A program made the translations under genes and the position numbers. The notes under the pieces are model-generated. The model saw only the letters and a list, made by a program, of their open reading frames with translations. It was not told the DNA's origin and did no database searches. From Gautieria morchelliformis (lineage: Eukaryota; Basidiomycota; Agaricomycetes; Gomphales; Gomphaceae): DNA of 64,000 nucleotides. Every line of letters begins with the position of its first letter. The first letter of the stretch is position 1. The stretch covers positions 26,431 through 90,430 of the forward strand of contig WHVA01000467.1 in the NCBI GenBank assembly GCA_015179125.1. The letters are read 5' to 3'. Positions 20,470-32,204 of the stretch are shown in pieces.

Positions 20470-20581
20470 CGCAATTGCGATGTGGTTGAGGGAGGAGGAT
20501 CGTTCAGGATGCAGTGCAGGTCGCAGCTGGAGAGCTTCTCGATCCAATGAAATCGCCTCCTCCAGGTCTTCGCGTGGACCG
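20470..20581 (-). pseudogene. TPR repeat fragment of the fungal TPR/CHAT family
   Basis: One tetratricopeptide unit, DLEEAISLDREALQLRP followed by ALHPERSSSLNHIA, is the stereotyped repeat of agaricomycete TPR-CHAT proteins. Flanks are not TPR, so a single-repeat relic remains. Confidence 0.5.
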
Positions 20582-20967
20582 TACTTCATGCCACCCTTTA
20601 AGACATTCCAAACATTAGGGTCTCCCTTAGACACACCGCAGCAAACTGTACGCACTTTGTAACCTCGTCCACAAATACACCCAAACTTTCAGTGATGCTG
20701 TTCACAGTTTCGTAGGCGTTATAATTCAGCTTTCATGCACATGTCGTGTGTTGACAGATAGTCTAGAATCTGTTAGATAGTCGTGTTCTTCGTGTTCACC
20801 GTTCTTCAAGTCGTGCTGTGCGTGTTGACACATCCCGTTGTATGCGGTCATTGCCGTTTATTGGTAACGTTCGTGCTCTGCCCAGTCCCCGTCAGCTACC
20901 CTCACCCTGGCCGGACTCACCTGGCTGGTCGTGGAAGCCTCACAGGTCAAGGAGTGCTTAGCAGCAG

Positions 20968-21426
20968 CTAAAACTGTAAGAAAACAGGTTGTTCGATATA
21001 TTCAGGTGAGCGTTTTCCCCAGCATATTGTCGTGCTGAGATTTATCGCATTCCTTACCTTGTAGAAGACGAAGAGCTTATTGGAACTCTTCTCGAGTCCA
21101 ATGAGCGCATCATTCAAGCATTGAGTAGTGTACTCTTGGGAAAGAGGAGGGGCACAGGAGGCTGATGAAAGAGGAGGGCGGGTAGGCGCAGACAGGGGAA
21201 GGGCACCGGATGCAAAAATTACATCATCCCGAAGGATGAAAAAGGTGGTCGACCTCCCGCGGTCCTCCCACGATTTGCACCAAGCCTTTTTCACTACCTC
21301 TGAACCGTCCCGACGCAGCCAAGTCAAATAGTCGCGGTCTGCTACATGGCGGCTGTGTATCATGCGCAGCCTCTCTGTAGCACACCGCGTCTGTTCGACT
21401 TGGCTGTGTTGGGCCGATTCCGACAC
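20968..21426 (-). CDS. Unrecognised ORF, 152 aa
   Basis: Open frame containing DYLTWLRRDGSEVVKKAWCKSWEDRG and LNDALIGLEKSSNKLFVFYK. A possible acceptor CATTTTAG lies just upstream, so it may be an internal exon. No family recognised; it could equally be chance. Confidence 0.25.
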   Translation of the reverse strand: MSESAQHSQVEQTRCATERLRMIHSRHVADRDYLTWLRRDGSEVVKKAWCKSWEDRGRSTTFFILRDDVIFASGALPLSAPTRPPLSSASCAPPLSQEYTTQCLNDALIGLEKSSNKLFVFYKVRNAINLSTTICWGKRSPEYIEQPVFLQF

Positions 21427-21661
21427 GGAGGCTCTAAAATGTTATGTTCGTACAGAAGATACCCATGTTGACTCTGATGGGTGGACTCGCAGGTAGTTGT
21501 TACACGATGATACAATAGTGGCGCTGGAAAAAAAAATATAAACTTGATCATGACAGCGGATGTCTATGCTTGCCCTCCGTCCTCGCTTTCTGTTTTTGTC
21601 TTGTGGATTTTATGTCTGACCTGGACCGAGGACTCATATAAACCGTTCTCCTAATCATTAT

Positions 21662-21985
21662 TTATTCTCTCTTATTTTTCGTATACTGGGCGACGCATAT
21701 GTCTAGATCCAGTGCACCGGTTCGTAAGGACAACCCCTGCACATTCTGACATTGGTCTTCAAAGATCTCCGCTGTCGTATTATTCGGTGGCTTCCACTCA
21801 CAAAGCTCACGTTTGAAGCTGTCGATCCAAAAGTCTTCCAACGGTACATCCAAAATCACGGGGTCGACGTGAACCGATTTATCGACCACTCCCAAGCAAT
21901 GCAACTTGCGTGTCTTGGAGCTGAAATTTGTGCAAACGAACGAAACATTTTAACTTACTGGACTGAAAGGGTAAATGAGCGTTGA
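21662..21985. other. Overlapping open frames on both strands, undecided
   Basis: Plus strand 21752-21985 (77 aa; LRCRIIRWLPLTKLTFEAVD) and minus strand 21662-21904 (80 aa; LEDFWIDSFKRELCEWKPP) both look protein-like over the same bases. Only one can be the ancestral coding strand. No homology recognised. Confidence 0.2.
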
Positions 21986-22487
21986 GCAGCATGAATTATG
22001 GCGAGGTATACCACGCTAGCAGCAGCGTTAAGTGGTCGCTGCAAGCAAAAATATAAACACTACTCACTACGTCTGACCTGAAATAAATCGACACAATTTA
22101 GAGTTAGCTACCTCTTCCTGCTTGCGCTGCACGGATTTGGGTCTACGTGAACGAGACCCTCTTGTGAACTGACCGCAATTAAAGTCCCTGACTGAGAATA
22201 AATCTGTACTAAAGAAGGGAGTGCATTAAACGGGGGGAGATAACTGGGGAATGGATATGAACCCACTCGCACAAATGCAACCGCCCCCTTACCATAGACA
22301 CTGACTGACGATGTCATCTGTACGTGACAGCCGCGAGAGGCCAAAGGAGAAACACAAAGAAGATACCACAATGAGTAGCCACTCAGAGCAGTCAATATCC
22401 TTGCTATATTGGAAAATAGAGTGATGTAAAGAGCTTGACATGGTTAGTCAGCCGCTTACCTCCCTCTTCCTAGGTCACGTGAGAGAG

Positions 22488-22740
22488 AGACAAACGGTGA
22501 AGGCTGGTCATGAGTCAACGTTGGCAATAACAATGAACCAAGAGCTCGGCTAAAATGAAGAAGCTACGGTGAGACAAACGGTGACGATGCGCGGAAAGGT
22601 TTCACGGCAAAAATGATGAAGCGACAGTGAGACAAATGGACCTGTAGCTCAAAAAGGTTTAATGACAAAAAAGAAGAACGAAGAGTGAGACAAATGGAGC
22701 CGATGCTCCCAAAAAAACAGAGAAAGCCGAGACAAACAGG
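22488..22740. repeat. Imperfect short tandem repeats
   Basis: A GTGAGACAAAYGG motif recurs about every 55-60 bp at roughly 22490, 22570, 22628, 22687 and 22730, with A-rich spacers. No coding function visible. Confidence 0.5.
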
Positions 22741-22779
22741 GGCAAAGGAGCACAAACTTTCACACGTCGTATGCTTAAT

Positions 22780-23730
22780 AGAAGAGTAATCTGGCACTGG
22801 AGGCAAGCGATTGTCCGACATCTGGAGCAGCTGGAGAAGGAAGGGAGGGCTGTTATGGGGTCAGGAAGTGGCACAGGTGAAGGCAGAGGCATGGTCATGA
22901 CTGCTGGAAACAAGGTGATGAGTCTCTTGGATGTCTAGATGCCTGTATTCATTCAATATCATACATCAAGGATACAGCAAGAACTGCACTGGTAGCGCTT
23001 CACATTCTAAGGCATGAATACAAGTCAGACCTTCTCATACAAATATTCTCATTTCCAGGCAAGATCAATGACGAGGCTGTGCTCACGTCCATGCGTGACC
23101 TGGGTGCCACACATCATGAAGTGTGCATCTCGTATTGAGTCAGTTCAAACAAGCTGAACAGTGTCACTAGCTTGCAGGCCTACAAAAAGACTCTGGGGCA
23201 TGGAAGAATTTCCACCTCAAGGCAGCTGCAATTATAGCCTCAACATTTGCAGAAGTTTTGTATCTCGATAGTGACAACATCTCATTACAAGATCCAGCTT
23301 ATTGGTTTGACGAGCCAGTATATAAGACCAGCAGAGATGCAGTCTTTTGGCCAGATTATAACAAAGACCCACTAGTGTCAATATGTAACTGACCATAAGA
23401 CTTAATTAAGCAGACAATCCTGTTTGGCGCATATTAGGCAAGACATGCAACTATGGTGAATGGCCAGTCAAGTCTGCACAGATGTTGATCAACAAATGTG
23501 GGAACAATGGCCTCAACCTGGCTACTTTGCATGTTGCAGCCCATATGCAGGCTGATCATGACTTTTGGTTTTTACTCACTAGTGGGGATAAAGACAAGCC
23601 CCTCTGCATTGCATCCACAAAGTGCCATGCTCAAACATGCTGAGATCAAGCTTTGTGGACCCCTTCGCAATGACAGCGGTATTCGCTGGCCACCACAAAC
23701 CTAACTGAGACCAGGGTGGTATCCAGATTA
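22780..23730 (+). pseudogene. MNN1/MNN2-type mannosyltransferase relic
   Basis: Exon pieces in order: RGMVMTAGNK (to 22914), intron 22915-22970 (56 nt, GT-AG), DTARTALVALHILRHEYKSD and QIFSFPGKINDEAV, then GAWKNFHLKAAAIIASTF with VLYLDSDNISLQDP (the DxD-type metal site region) and AVFWPDYNKDP, then PVWRILGKTCNYGEWPVKSA and LLTSGDKDKP. This is the alpha-mannosyltransferase (Golgi glycan elongation) core. Later introns do not resolve cleanly, stops interrupt, and the C-terminus fades before 23750. The N-terminal membrane anchor is not visible. A damaged, truncated gene next to the receptor's 3' end. Confidence 0.7.
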
Positions 23731-23856
23731 AAAGTTCTGAGGGCGAGTTTAGTAACCAGCCATTTGCGAGCCATGAGTCGTTTCGAAACCCAGGCCCCGT
23801 AGCTGTGCAAAGGATATTAGCACATTTTGTCATGTTCCAAGAAATGAAGATAACAG

Positions 23857-26800
23857 CTACTGACTAGCCTGACCTGCGAATGGTGCTGAAATGAGCTCCC
23901 CGGTGTCTGCATCCCACACACGGATCGTCTTGTCATCAGACCCGGAGACGATGCGCTTGCCGTCGTGCGAGAACGCCACCGACGTGACCCAGTCGGTGTG
24001 GCCTTCGAATGGTGCTGAAATGGCCTCCCCGGTGCCTGCATTCCACACATGGATCGTCTTGTCATAAGACCCGGAGACGATGTGCTTGCCGTCGTGCGAG
24101 AACGCCACCGACGTCACCCAGTCGGTGTGGCCTTCAAATGGTGCTAAAATGGCCTCCCCGGTGTCTGCATTCCACACACGGATTGTCTTGTCATAAGACC
24201 CGGAGACGATGCGCTTGCCGTCGTGCGAGAACGCCACCGACGTGATGCAGTCGGTGTGGCCTTCGAATGGTGCTGAAATGGCCTCCCCGGTGTCTGCATT
24301 CCACACACGGATCGTCTTATCACCAGACCCGGAGACGATGCGCTTGCCATCATGCGAGAATGCTACCGAGCTGACGCAGTCGGTGTGGCCTTCAAATGGT
24401 GCTGAAATGGCCTCCCCTGTGTCTGCATTCCACACACGGATCGTCTTGTCATAAGACCCGGAGACGATGCGCTTGCCGTCGTACGAGAACGCCACCGACG
24501 TCACCCAGTCGGTGTGGCCTTCGAATGGTGCTGAAATGGTCTCCCCGGTGTCTACATTCCACACACGGATCGTCTTGTCATCAGACCCGGAGACGATGCG
24601 CTTGCCGTCGTGCGAGAACGCCACCGACATGATGCAGTCGGTGTGGCCTTCGAATGGTGCTGAAATGGCCTCCCCGGTGTCTGCATTCCACACACGGATC
24701 GTCTTATCACCAGACCCGGAGACGATGCGCTTGCCATCATGCGAGAATGCTACCGAGCTGACGCAGTCGGTGTGGCCTTCAAATGGTGCTGAAATGGCCT
24801 CCCCTGTGTCTGCATTCCACACACGGATCGTCTTGTCATAAGACCCGGAGACGATGCGCTTGCCGTCGTGCGAGAACGCCACCGACCTGACCCAGTCGGT
24901 GTGGCCTTTGAATGGTGCTGAAATGGCCTCCCCGGTGTCTGCATTCCATACACGGATCGTCTCGTCATTAGACCCGGAGACGATGCACTTGCCATCGTGC
25001 GAGAACGCCACCGACGTGACAATGTGGATGTGGCCTTCGAATGGTGCTGAAATGGCCTCCCCGGTGTCTACATTCCACACACGGATCGTCTTGTCACGAG
25101 ACCCGGAGGCGATGCGCTCGCCGTCGTGTGAGAACGCCACCGACGTCACCCAGTCGGTGTGGCCTTCAAATGGTGCTGAACTGGCCTCCCCGGTGTCTGC
25201 ATTCCACACACGGATTGTCTTGTCATCAGACCCGGAGACGATGCGCTTGCTGTCGTGCGAGAACGCCACCGACCTGACCCAGTCGGTGTGGCCTTCGAAT
25301 GGTGCTGAACTGGCTTCCCCAGTGTCTGCATTCCACACACGGATTGTCTTGTCACGAGACCCGGAGACGATGCGCTTGCCGTCGTGCGAGAACGCTACCG
25401 ACATGACGTAGTCGGTGTGGCCTACCAAGACGTTTTCAATAGCTGGCCACACCTTTAGTTTCCCTATCTCTATGCGGAGTAGCCTTGGAAAGTCTGGGAG
25501 GTAGGTCTGCGACACTATGGAACTTTCAGGTGCAAGCGGGAGCGCCGACACATAGAGATGAGGAGTGCTCTCCGAGATTACGCTCCAGAAAGTAGCAACG
25601 AACTTGCGGGTATCCCATACGAATGCTGTAATGTCATTATCCTGAAGTTCATCAGACTCACGTCAGATCTCATAACAACTCGGGCACTCACCGGACTCCA
25701 GTCCATTATTGACCAGAGCGCTGCTGAAGCATCGGGTACCTGCTTGATCAGACTCAAAACTTCAAGCCAGTAGAGTAGCTTAGTTTCGAAAAACTCTTTG
25801 ACCTTTGCACCTATACCCGGCGTAAAGGTGGTGGCGCGAACATGGTCCGCCCAAAAACGGCAAGAGTAGGAAAGTTGTGAGGATATATACTGCTTGGTCC
25901 GTATCTCCAAGTCGACGACATCGTCGTTGCGCAGATGTGAAGTTTCAAGCTGACATATGTTGAAACAAAGTTCATCCTTCATCACGCGCAAGCATGAGAG
26001 CACAAGGCGGTCATGGGGTAAAGATGTATCGATGTAGTATGATCCACTGCGGTTGGGATCTGTCAAGAAGTCACGAAAAGACATGTGCAGCAGGCTGATT
26101 GGGTCAGATTCTTGAGTAGGAAGGCTCAGCAGAGAGCCCATGGGTTCAACTATAGCAGGAACCTTGGCGCCGGACTTGTCTCCGTTGCACAGCTTCTGCA
26201 GGCTAGACATCGGGAGCGGTTCTCTGGCAGCCAGCATGCAGCCCATTACCAACCCAAAGCGACGCTTGACAACGTCTGTCAAGTCATCTCCATCCCCGAA
26301 TATTCGCTGGAGAATACCAAAATATAACATATCCATCCCACGGAGGCCCTCTCCTAAAAGTTCACCTAGTTGCTCAACAGGATCGTGACCATACTTCCCA
26401 TCGCCTTTGACAAACCGACACGCAGTGGACGCCCATTGAAAGTGGCCTTCAGATTTGTCGACTAATAATCGACACCAGCCATCGTTCGGCCATTTGCGCT
26501 CAAGGTCCGTAATGTCACCCAGCTCGTCTTTCACAAAGCGGGCGACGGCATTGGCCGGGTTCGGGTCCATATCCTTTAAGGACCTGGAAAGCACGTGTTT
26601 CTTCCCAAGAAGGGCATCCTGGATGTCTTTTTCGGCACGGGAAGTGACAAGAAGACGGAAATTAGACGGTAGTTGTGCTGCTTCGTTGCCCAGGACAGAC
26701 AAGAGAGCCCTGCGAGATTCCCGGTCTCCGCTCTCATCCAATGCATCGATAACGATCACGGTCGGTCCAACGGCCGTGAGGTTCCGGGCGGGGTCTAGAA

Positions 26801-28713
26801 TGAACTTTTGGAACTGCTCACGAGGTGCGCGTGTGGTCCGAAGTGATTTGTCCTCCCCGACCACTTTCAGCAACGATGCTTTTCGTGCGGGATCCTGATT
26901 AGCCAGATCAATGGCAATCGTGCTAAAGACATTGTCGGGGGATGGCTGTGCCTGAAGAGCGCGGTCAAAAAAGTACGACGAACCGAGACGTTTGATGTTA
27001 TTAAATCGCTTAGCGACCTCATGGGCGATAGCAGACTTGCCGGCACCCGCAACGTCGTGCAAGAAAAATATGCGCGGGGTCTCTTCGCTCTTCTGGTTGG
27101 CCCAATCCCAGATCTCCGCAATCACTGTCTCCCGGGTATCCCGAAGACATCCTTTTTCAAGATCGAACCTGGCACCGTTTGCATAGGGCATGTCAATCAG
27201 CAGAAATTCCCTAGCTGGTTGCAACGTATATTAGGCTCGGGAACGGCCTCAAATCGGAAAACTCACATAGGTCGCCGACGACATCCAGAACACGTAGGAC
27301 AGTGATTTCAGTATGAATGACGGCATGTTCTTGTAACGCCAACCTGAGTTTATTGAACGTTTCCTGGCACTGTTTGACCTTGCTGTCGACATCTGAAATT
27401 AGATTCTTCGCGGTTCTTTTCCCTGAACAAAGGTCATCAGGCGTGGCCACCTGACAGTGGGTCCAACATACCGAAATTCTTGTCCTTGCCATAGTCGATG
27501 ATGAAGTGAGCACACTCTAACGTCTGTTGCGCCAAGGATATGATAATTGGCTCTTGCGATTCAACTTTCTTCAACGGCTCTGCCCAGCCGACGAACGCAT
27601 AGGCGTCTCCCATAGCTTTCACCAGCTCAACGATTCTATTGTCCCGGTCCCTCTGAGCAATGACCGTCTGGCCAGACGTCAGATATGTCTAATCAGCGGG
27701 CGCATGAGATAGATCGACCTTTGGCACACTAGATAGGATAGACCATGCCATTTTCGCGTAAGGATGTACCTAGAATCAAGCCAACCGTGTACATGAGATG
27801 ACCTGGGAGACCGCTGGCATTTGAACCATACCTCAGAGATCCCATCCACGATCTCGGTAAACCGCTTGATCTTGTCCAAGAGTGGATCCCAATCCGCCAT
27901 TATCGGGATGACAGTATTATTGGTGGTGGAAACGATGCCGTCGATCACATTCTCTGCATCAATCATTCGGGACGGGGCGAGGTTCATACTATCGGCGACC
28001 TCTTTCGCTTCCCTCAGTGCTTCCTTCAATTGACCTTCCGGCGCCTCGTCGGACGTCCCGAGAGAAGTGATGGTGAATTCTATGTCAGTGTGAGCATAGT
28101 GCATGTTCCCTTTATTATCGCATTTAAGCAGTTTACGAGAAACGACCGCTGTGTTCGATGATTACGCGTGCATTCCGTCGATGAGCGCAAACGACTGACC
28201 CCCTGTTGCTCCTTCCGCAAGCAGTAACTCAAGGGTTTCCTTTGCACCCCCAACGTACTCTTCATTACGAATTGTATGATGCCTGTAGACCTCGATTCCT
28301 AATACGGAACCCCCGTGCAAGTCTTCGCTGGGCATGGATTTAAGATCGCGTGAGGATGATAACCTTGGAATTAAACGAACAAACAGAATGTCTTATTCCA
28401 CGAGGGATCATTGCCTCTCGCAGCTACGGGAGTCTTCTTGATATTCTCATCGACAAAGAGTTTCACGTAGTATTTGCCAGGACGTTTGTCGAACAGTCCG
28501 ATATGGGGATGGTGATGGCATTTCAAGTCTGTTGTCGATCGTCAAAAGTCAGTATACGATAGAAAGCACAAACGAAAGAGTCTTTCCTGCAACTTTGACC
28601 GCGCTTATTGCTGCCGGAATACTTCGGGATGGAGAGTCAAGGATTGGCTAACTAGAGAAGTTATCGTGGACTTACGGTACTGCACCCTCATCGTTGCTAT
28701 TACCGCTGTTCAT
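23857..28713 (-). CDS. C2-NACHT-WD40 NOD-like receptor
   Basis: Large multi-exon gene. Confident exons: up to 27832, 27769-27719, 27667-27472, 27422-27267, 27214-25692 and 25641-23857; introns of 62, 51, 49, 52 and 50 nt are GT-AG and keep frame. The N-terminal part (ATG at 28713 is the best guess) encodes a C2-like region (GKYYVKLFVDENIKKTPV; RGNDPSWNKTFCL); its splicing is unclear and may be damaged. A helical linker follows (HPYAKMAWSILS; QTLECAHFIIDYGKDK). NACHT: Walker A HDVAGAGKSAIAHEV, Walker B VIVIDALDES, sensor LLVTSRAE. Then twelve 43-aa WD40 repeats (25422-23875), each with VAFSHDGKRIVSGS. Fungal NLRs of this build recognise non-self or allelic partners and trigger cell death. Confidence 0.85.
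23875..25422 (-). repeat. Twelve 129-bp WD40 repeats, internally homogenised
   Basis: Twelve exact-length units in one exon. Blades 5-7 and 8-10 are duplicate blocks 387 bp apart: about 240 bp at 24241-24480 and 24628-24867 are identical. Variation between units concentrates at the residues after GHTD (W/Y/C, V/I, R/T/M/S) and before DKTI (R, D, Y, G, N), the positions that form the upper face of the propeller. Confidence 0.9.
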
Positions 28714-29244
28714 CGTTCGCAGTGTTCGAGGTGGGTGGTAGAGGGGAAAAGACGACCTTCAGACCTCTCACGATATAGCGCCTCTGTGGCACGTGTTCCC
28801 GGCGTCCATCGCATGGCTCCGTATCGTCTTCGTAAGTACAGCTGGCCTGTGTGAGGCAACGCGGCTACATATCATGTCGTGCCTTGCAGTGAGTGAGCTC
28901 CGTACACCCTGGGCAAAGTTTCGTGATCGGTTGTCGCGCATGTGCATCACGTGAGTCGGTTTCCTTTTTGAGCGACATGCAAAAATAGCCCGGGAGAAGC
29001 AGCTTGGTCAGCGGCTGCACAGGCCGATTCAGCACTCTCACATTTCTGGGTATGCCAGTTTTGGCAACTAACTTTACCGCCGATTCCTACGAAAGTCGTT
29101 GACTTCTGGTTAATTGAGTGGAACCCCCCAAAATCGGCTCTCCTTTTAGTTATTATCAGCAACTTGGGCACTGATTTTTCGGTGCGTGTACTTGCCATAA
29201 ATGCCCGCTGTTGGGTGTCCAGCCTTCGAACAGTTTTTCTCGTC
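28714..29244. other. Intergenic, no supported gene
   Basis: Open frames here are short or lack recognisable features. It holds the promoter side of the NLR gene and ends where the duplicated segment starts. Confidence 0.4.
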
Positions 29245-31130
29245 GCTTGGCGCCGGCGTCCCTTTATTCGCTCGCGCTCTAGGCTGGCACCCCACCCGGG
29301 CGTGAGGAGCTCAATTAGTAGTAGTCGGTTCCAGAGGAGCGTGCGTTTCAGAGAAAGATGCTGCGAGAGGAGGGGCATCTCGATCCAGCAGCGGCCACGT
29401 CGATAAATGGACGAATTGAGAGCAGCCATCATCAGTTGAGCTCCCAACGACACTGGTCTTGTGCCCCAGCAACAGCGCCCGGAGAGTGCTGATCCCGAAC
29501 CTAGAACGCGCACAGCTATGATTAGTAGCGTTCATCGAGTCTATCATCGCTACTGTAGTACTGGATTTTCCCATGCGTATTTAAACGACAATGCGAGAAA
29601 GTGGAAGGTGGATCGACCTCCATTCCGACGTCGACTTGGTACTATGGCGTCTTCACTGTTACCCGTTGACGCCTGTATATCTGTGCTGCGGCTCCTGGGC
29701 TTTGTATCGCTATCTGCGTTGCTGTTCACCATCGTTCTTTCAGACTCGGAGAACATGCGCCGCCACGCTGTTTTCCTTAATTTCGTGTCGACGTATCTCA
29801 TGCGTACGTCAGTCGGGCTCTTCACGTACGTGCTTCAAGTGACGCTCTCGATCCACAATTAACTGCTGAGGCGACTGGGGAAAATGGATGTGGTGAGGTT
29901 CATGGCTTTCCCTAAAACCGACCAAACCTGGGGTGTGGCCATCATAATCGATGCTGTGATCAATTGTATGAGGTTCATGTGAGCATCGAGTTGATCAATA
30001 ACGCCACTCACTGGCGTCGTCCTTCTGACGGTAATCTTGAATTAACAGCGTGCTGACGGCCACCCTGAACCTTGTCATCCATGTATATGTCGTCTGCATG
30101 CAGATGAAAGTGTCCCGCTAATGCCTTGTCCAGCTGTGGTTTGAAATGCGAGCTGCTTTCAGCCATGCACAGGCATGGACAACGAAGCTACGGACCTTCA
30201 CACGATGAGACGGCACACCTATCGAGAATTGAGGTCGATTGAATTACGACAAAAGCTTCTAGTCACTCCTTATTTGATGGGATTAGTCCCCCTTGTGAGT
30301 GCTGGGAGCTTTCTTTTCAGCACCCTCGCTGAGTATCCCGTATGTGTCAGTGCGAGCTTTTTGACTTCACTCCAAGGGGCTTCCTTTTGCGGTCCAAAGC
30401 CATGGACTACGTCTTTCGCTGGTCGTTCTCACGTGCATTTGGGATAGTCAGTTGTTATCCCGATCCGTTTTCGTGCTAGGCTACGATTAATGGTTTCTTT
30501 TTCAGTCCTTTTGGTAGTCATGTTTGTTAGCTATCGTCGTATTTATCGACGCGTCAATATGGGTAGCACCATGACCCTCTCTCTGCTGGTGCGCCTCTCT
30601 GTGTTCTGTTCGTTTCGACTCCTTTTTGCCGTGTACGTTTTTCTTCGGATCTCTCGAAGAATAAGACTGACTGCACGGTGATATTTCTCTAAGCATTCTT
30701 GTGACGTGGCTTGGCCTGTTTGATACGAACCCAGATTCGAATGCGACTATGATCATGGGAGATATAGTGGGTATTGGAGAGTCGCTTTGTGAGCGTCACG
30801 CAAGCTTTCTAATGTCTTTCGCACACCATTGACGTATGCCCCTTGGCCAAGTCCCGCTCCTCGCGTTCTTGCTACTTTGTCTGCAGCGCGTAAGCGCTCT
30901 TCAATTGCTGTCCTGCTCATGAGGCGGAAATTATTATTGATTCGGTGCAGGACATATTGCAAGTTTGGTTTCCTTGCATTCATTTCGGTGCAAAACACAC
31001 CCGCTCCACTCCGAGTCAGGCTGAGTCGAATTGGGCTCTCGATACGGAAGTCCTTGCCATTCACTAAGATGTGGCTCCCATCTGTTACCTCGTCGTTTGG
31101 TTGGCGGTATCATCGGAAGCTCATTGTGTA
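29245..31130. repeat. Segmental duplication, copy A
   Basis: Collinear with 53850-55790 from GCCGGCGTCCCT onward, including the membrane-protein gene and its 3' flank (for example GCCCCTTGGCCAAG and CACTCCGAGTCAGGCTGAG). Divergence is modest, with small indels. The similarity continues more patchily to about 31580, where a 3-kb insertion begins. Confidence 0.85.
29644..30681 (+). CDS. Multi-exon polytopic membrane protein, copy A
   Basis: ATG 29644 opens MASSLLPVDACISVLRLLGF and FVSLSALLFTIVLSDSENMR; a hydrophobic segment leads to a GTACGT donor at about 29826. Later pieces: VLTATLNLVIHVYVVCMQ, KLLVTPYLMGLVPLVSAGSF, FSVLLVVMFVSYRRIYRRV and LLVRLSVFCSFRLLFAVYVF, each membrane-spanning. The order resembles agaricomycete GPCR-like seven-helix proteins of unknown ligand. 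A TATTTAAA box lies at about 29577. Exon borders in the middle were not resolved and the copy may be degraded. Copy B at 54177 has a frameshift in exon 1. Confidence 0.45.
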
Positions 31131-31807
31131 TATTAGAGAAAGTGAGTGATTTGCATCAACTGGTCATGCATGCTGCCTGATTAATAGTGAGGGTAATATC
31201 ACTAGTAATTCCCGTAAAGCTCGCGGGCGCAGCGCTCGCGGTGCCACCCGCCTGTGCGCTGTACTGCCCAAGCTACAGCTGTCAGTGCAGGCCCATACCG
31301 TAACAAGAGATCTGCAATCAGGCACTCAGCGCCAACGCTCGTCGACGCTCGCCGCACCACCGCACATATGGGAGACCGGGCGCTGAACTCGGCGGCCATG
31401 TACAGTCACTACAGTGAGTCCGAGTCGCTGACAGGCACTCAGCGCGCACGTCCGCTTGGCCCCACCGGCGTACGAGCCATATGCTCTGGCGCAACCTGTG
31501 TGCCTGGGCATATAAATCATGCTATGCACTGTATCCAGCATGCATGCGAGAAAAGATTGGCACGCGAGCAGCTTATGTAACACTGTAGAAACAATAGGCG
31601 CTGTATACCAGCGCTTTTCAAGCCAACGCCGCTGAGACGCTCCTTTTTGCACTTGCCAGGCGCCCCTTAAATTTCAAAAGCTAAGGTACTGATCCTAGGC
31701 TTGGATTAGGACTTGTACCAAGGTACAAAAATTTCAATGTACACAAAATGAAATACAATTTATTTGCATACACAAGAAGTGAAAGTAAGCGGCCGTTTAC
31801 CTACTAG

Positions 31808-31935
31808 TATTAACCTCGTCGTCTACCGCATCAACAAACGCTGTAAGTGAATGAAAATAAAAATAAAAACAAATCTTGTCGATGATCCCTCATTCGCTCC
31901 CACGTCGAACTCGGCCCACGACGCATTTGCTACCG
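31808..31935 (-). pseudogene. Relic copy of the last exon of the 32.2-kb gene
   Basis: On the minus strand CVVGRVRRGSE then stop then GIIDK matches CVVGRVQRGNEWGTIDR of the gene at 32205-33063 (Trp codon now TGA), and TAFVDAVDDE matches RTVFVDPVDDED at its C-terminus. An A-rich insertion splits the two parts. G-rich low-complexity sequence fills 31940-32200 between relic and gene. Confidence 0.6.
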
Positions 31936-32204
31936 ATGCAATCACGTGGGGGCGAGTGCGGCTCCGGAGGGCGAGCGCGGGAGTTCGAGTCCAGGTCCGG
32001 AGGGTGAGCTCGGGAAGAGCGAGGGAGTGTGAGGGGGAGTGCGGCATTGCGAGTCCGGGAGTCCGGGGAGTGGGAGTGGGAGTACAATGCGAGTGCAACG
32101 GGAGTTTGACAGCGTGTGGGCATGCGAGTGAGCATGCTTTGTTACGCGATCGACGCGAGGCGTATGAAATGCAAATATACGCAGTGCACCCTTGGCCTCC
32201 CCAG

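Noticed and set aside
24009-25411. Long plus-strand frames and regular 129-bp periodicity that could suggest a second gene or a CRISPR-like array
   Set aside because: They are the antisense of the WD40 repeats; the period matches 43 codons, and spacers are not unique.
28947-29513. 188-aa minus-strand frame as a gene
   Set aside because: No motif, overlaps the promoter of the plus-strand membrane-protein gene, and is not kept in the duplicate at 53.9 kb.
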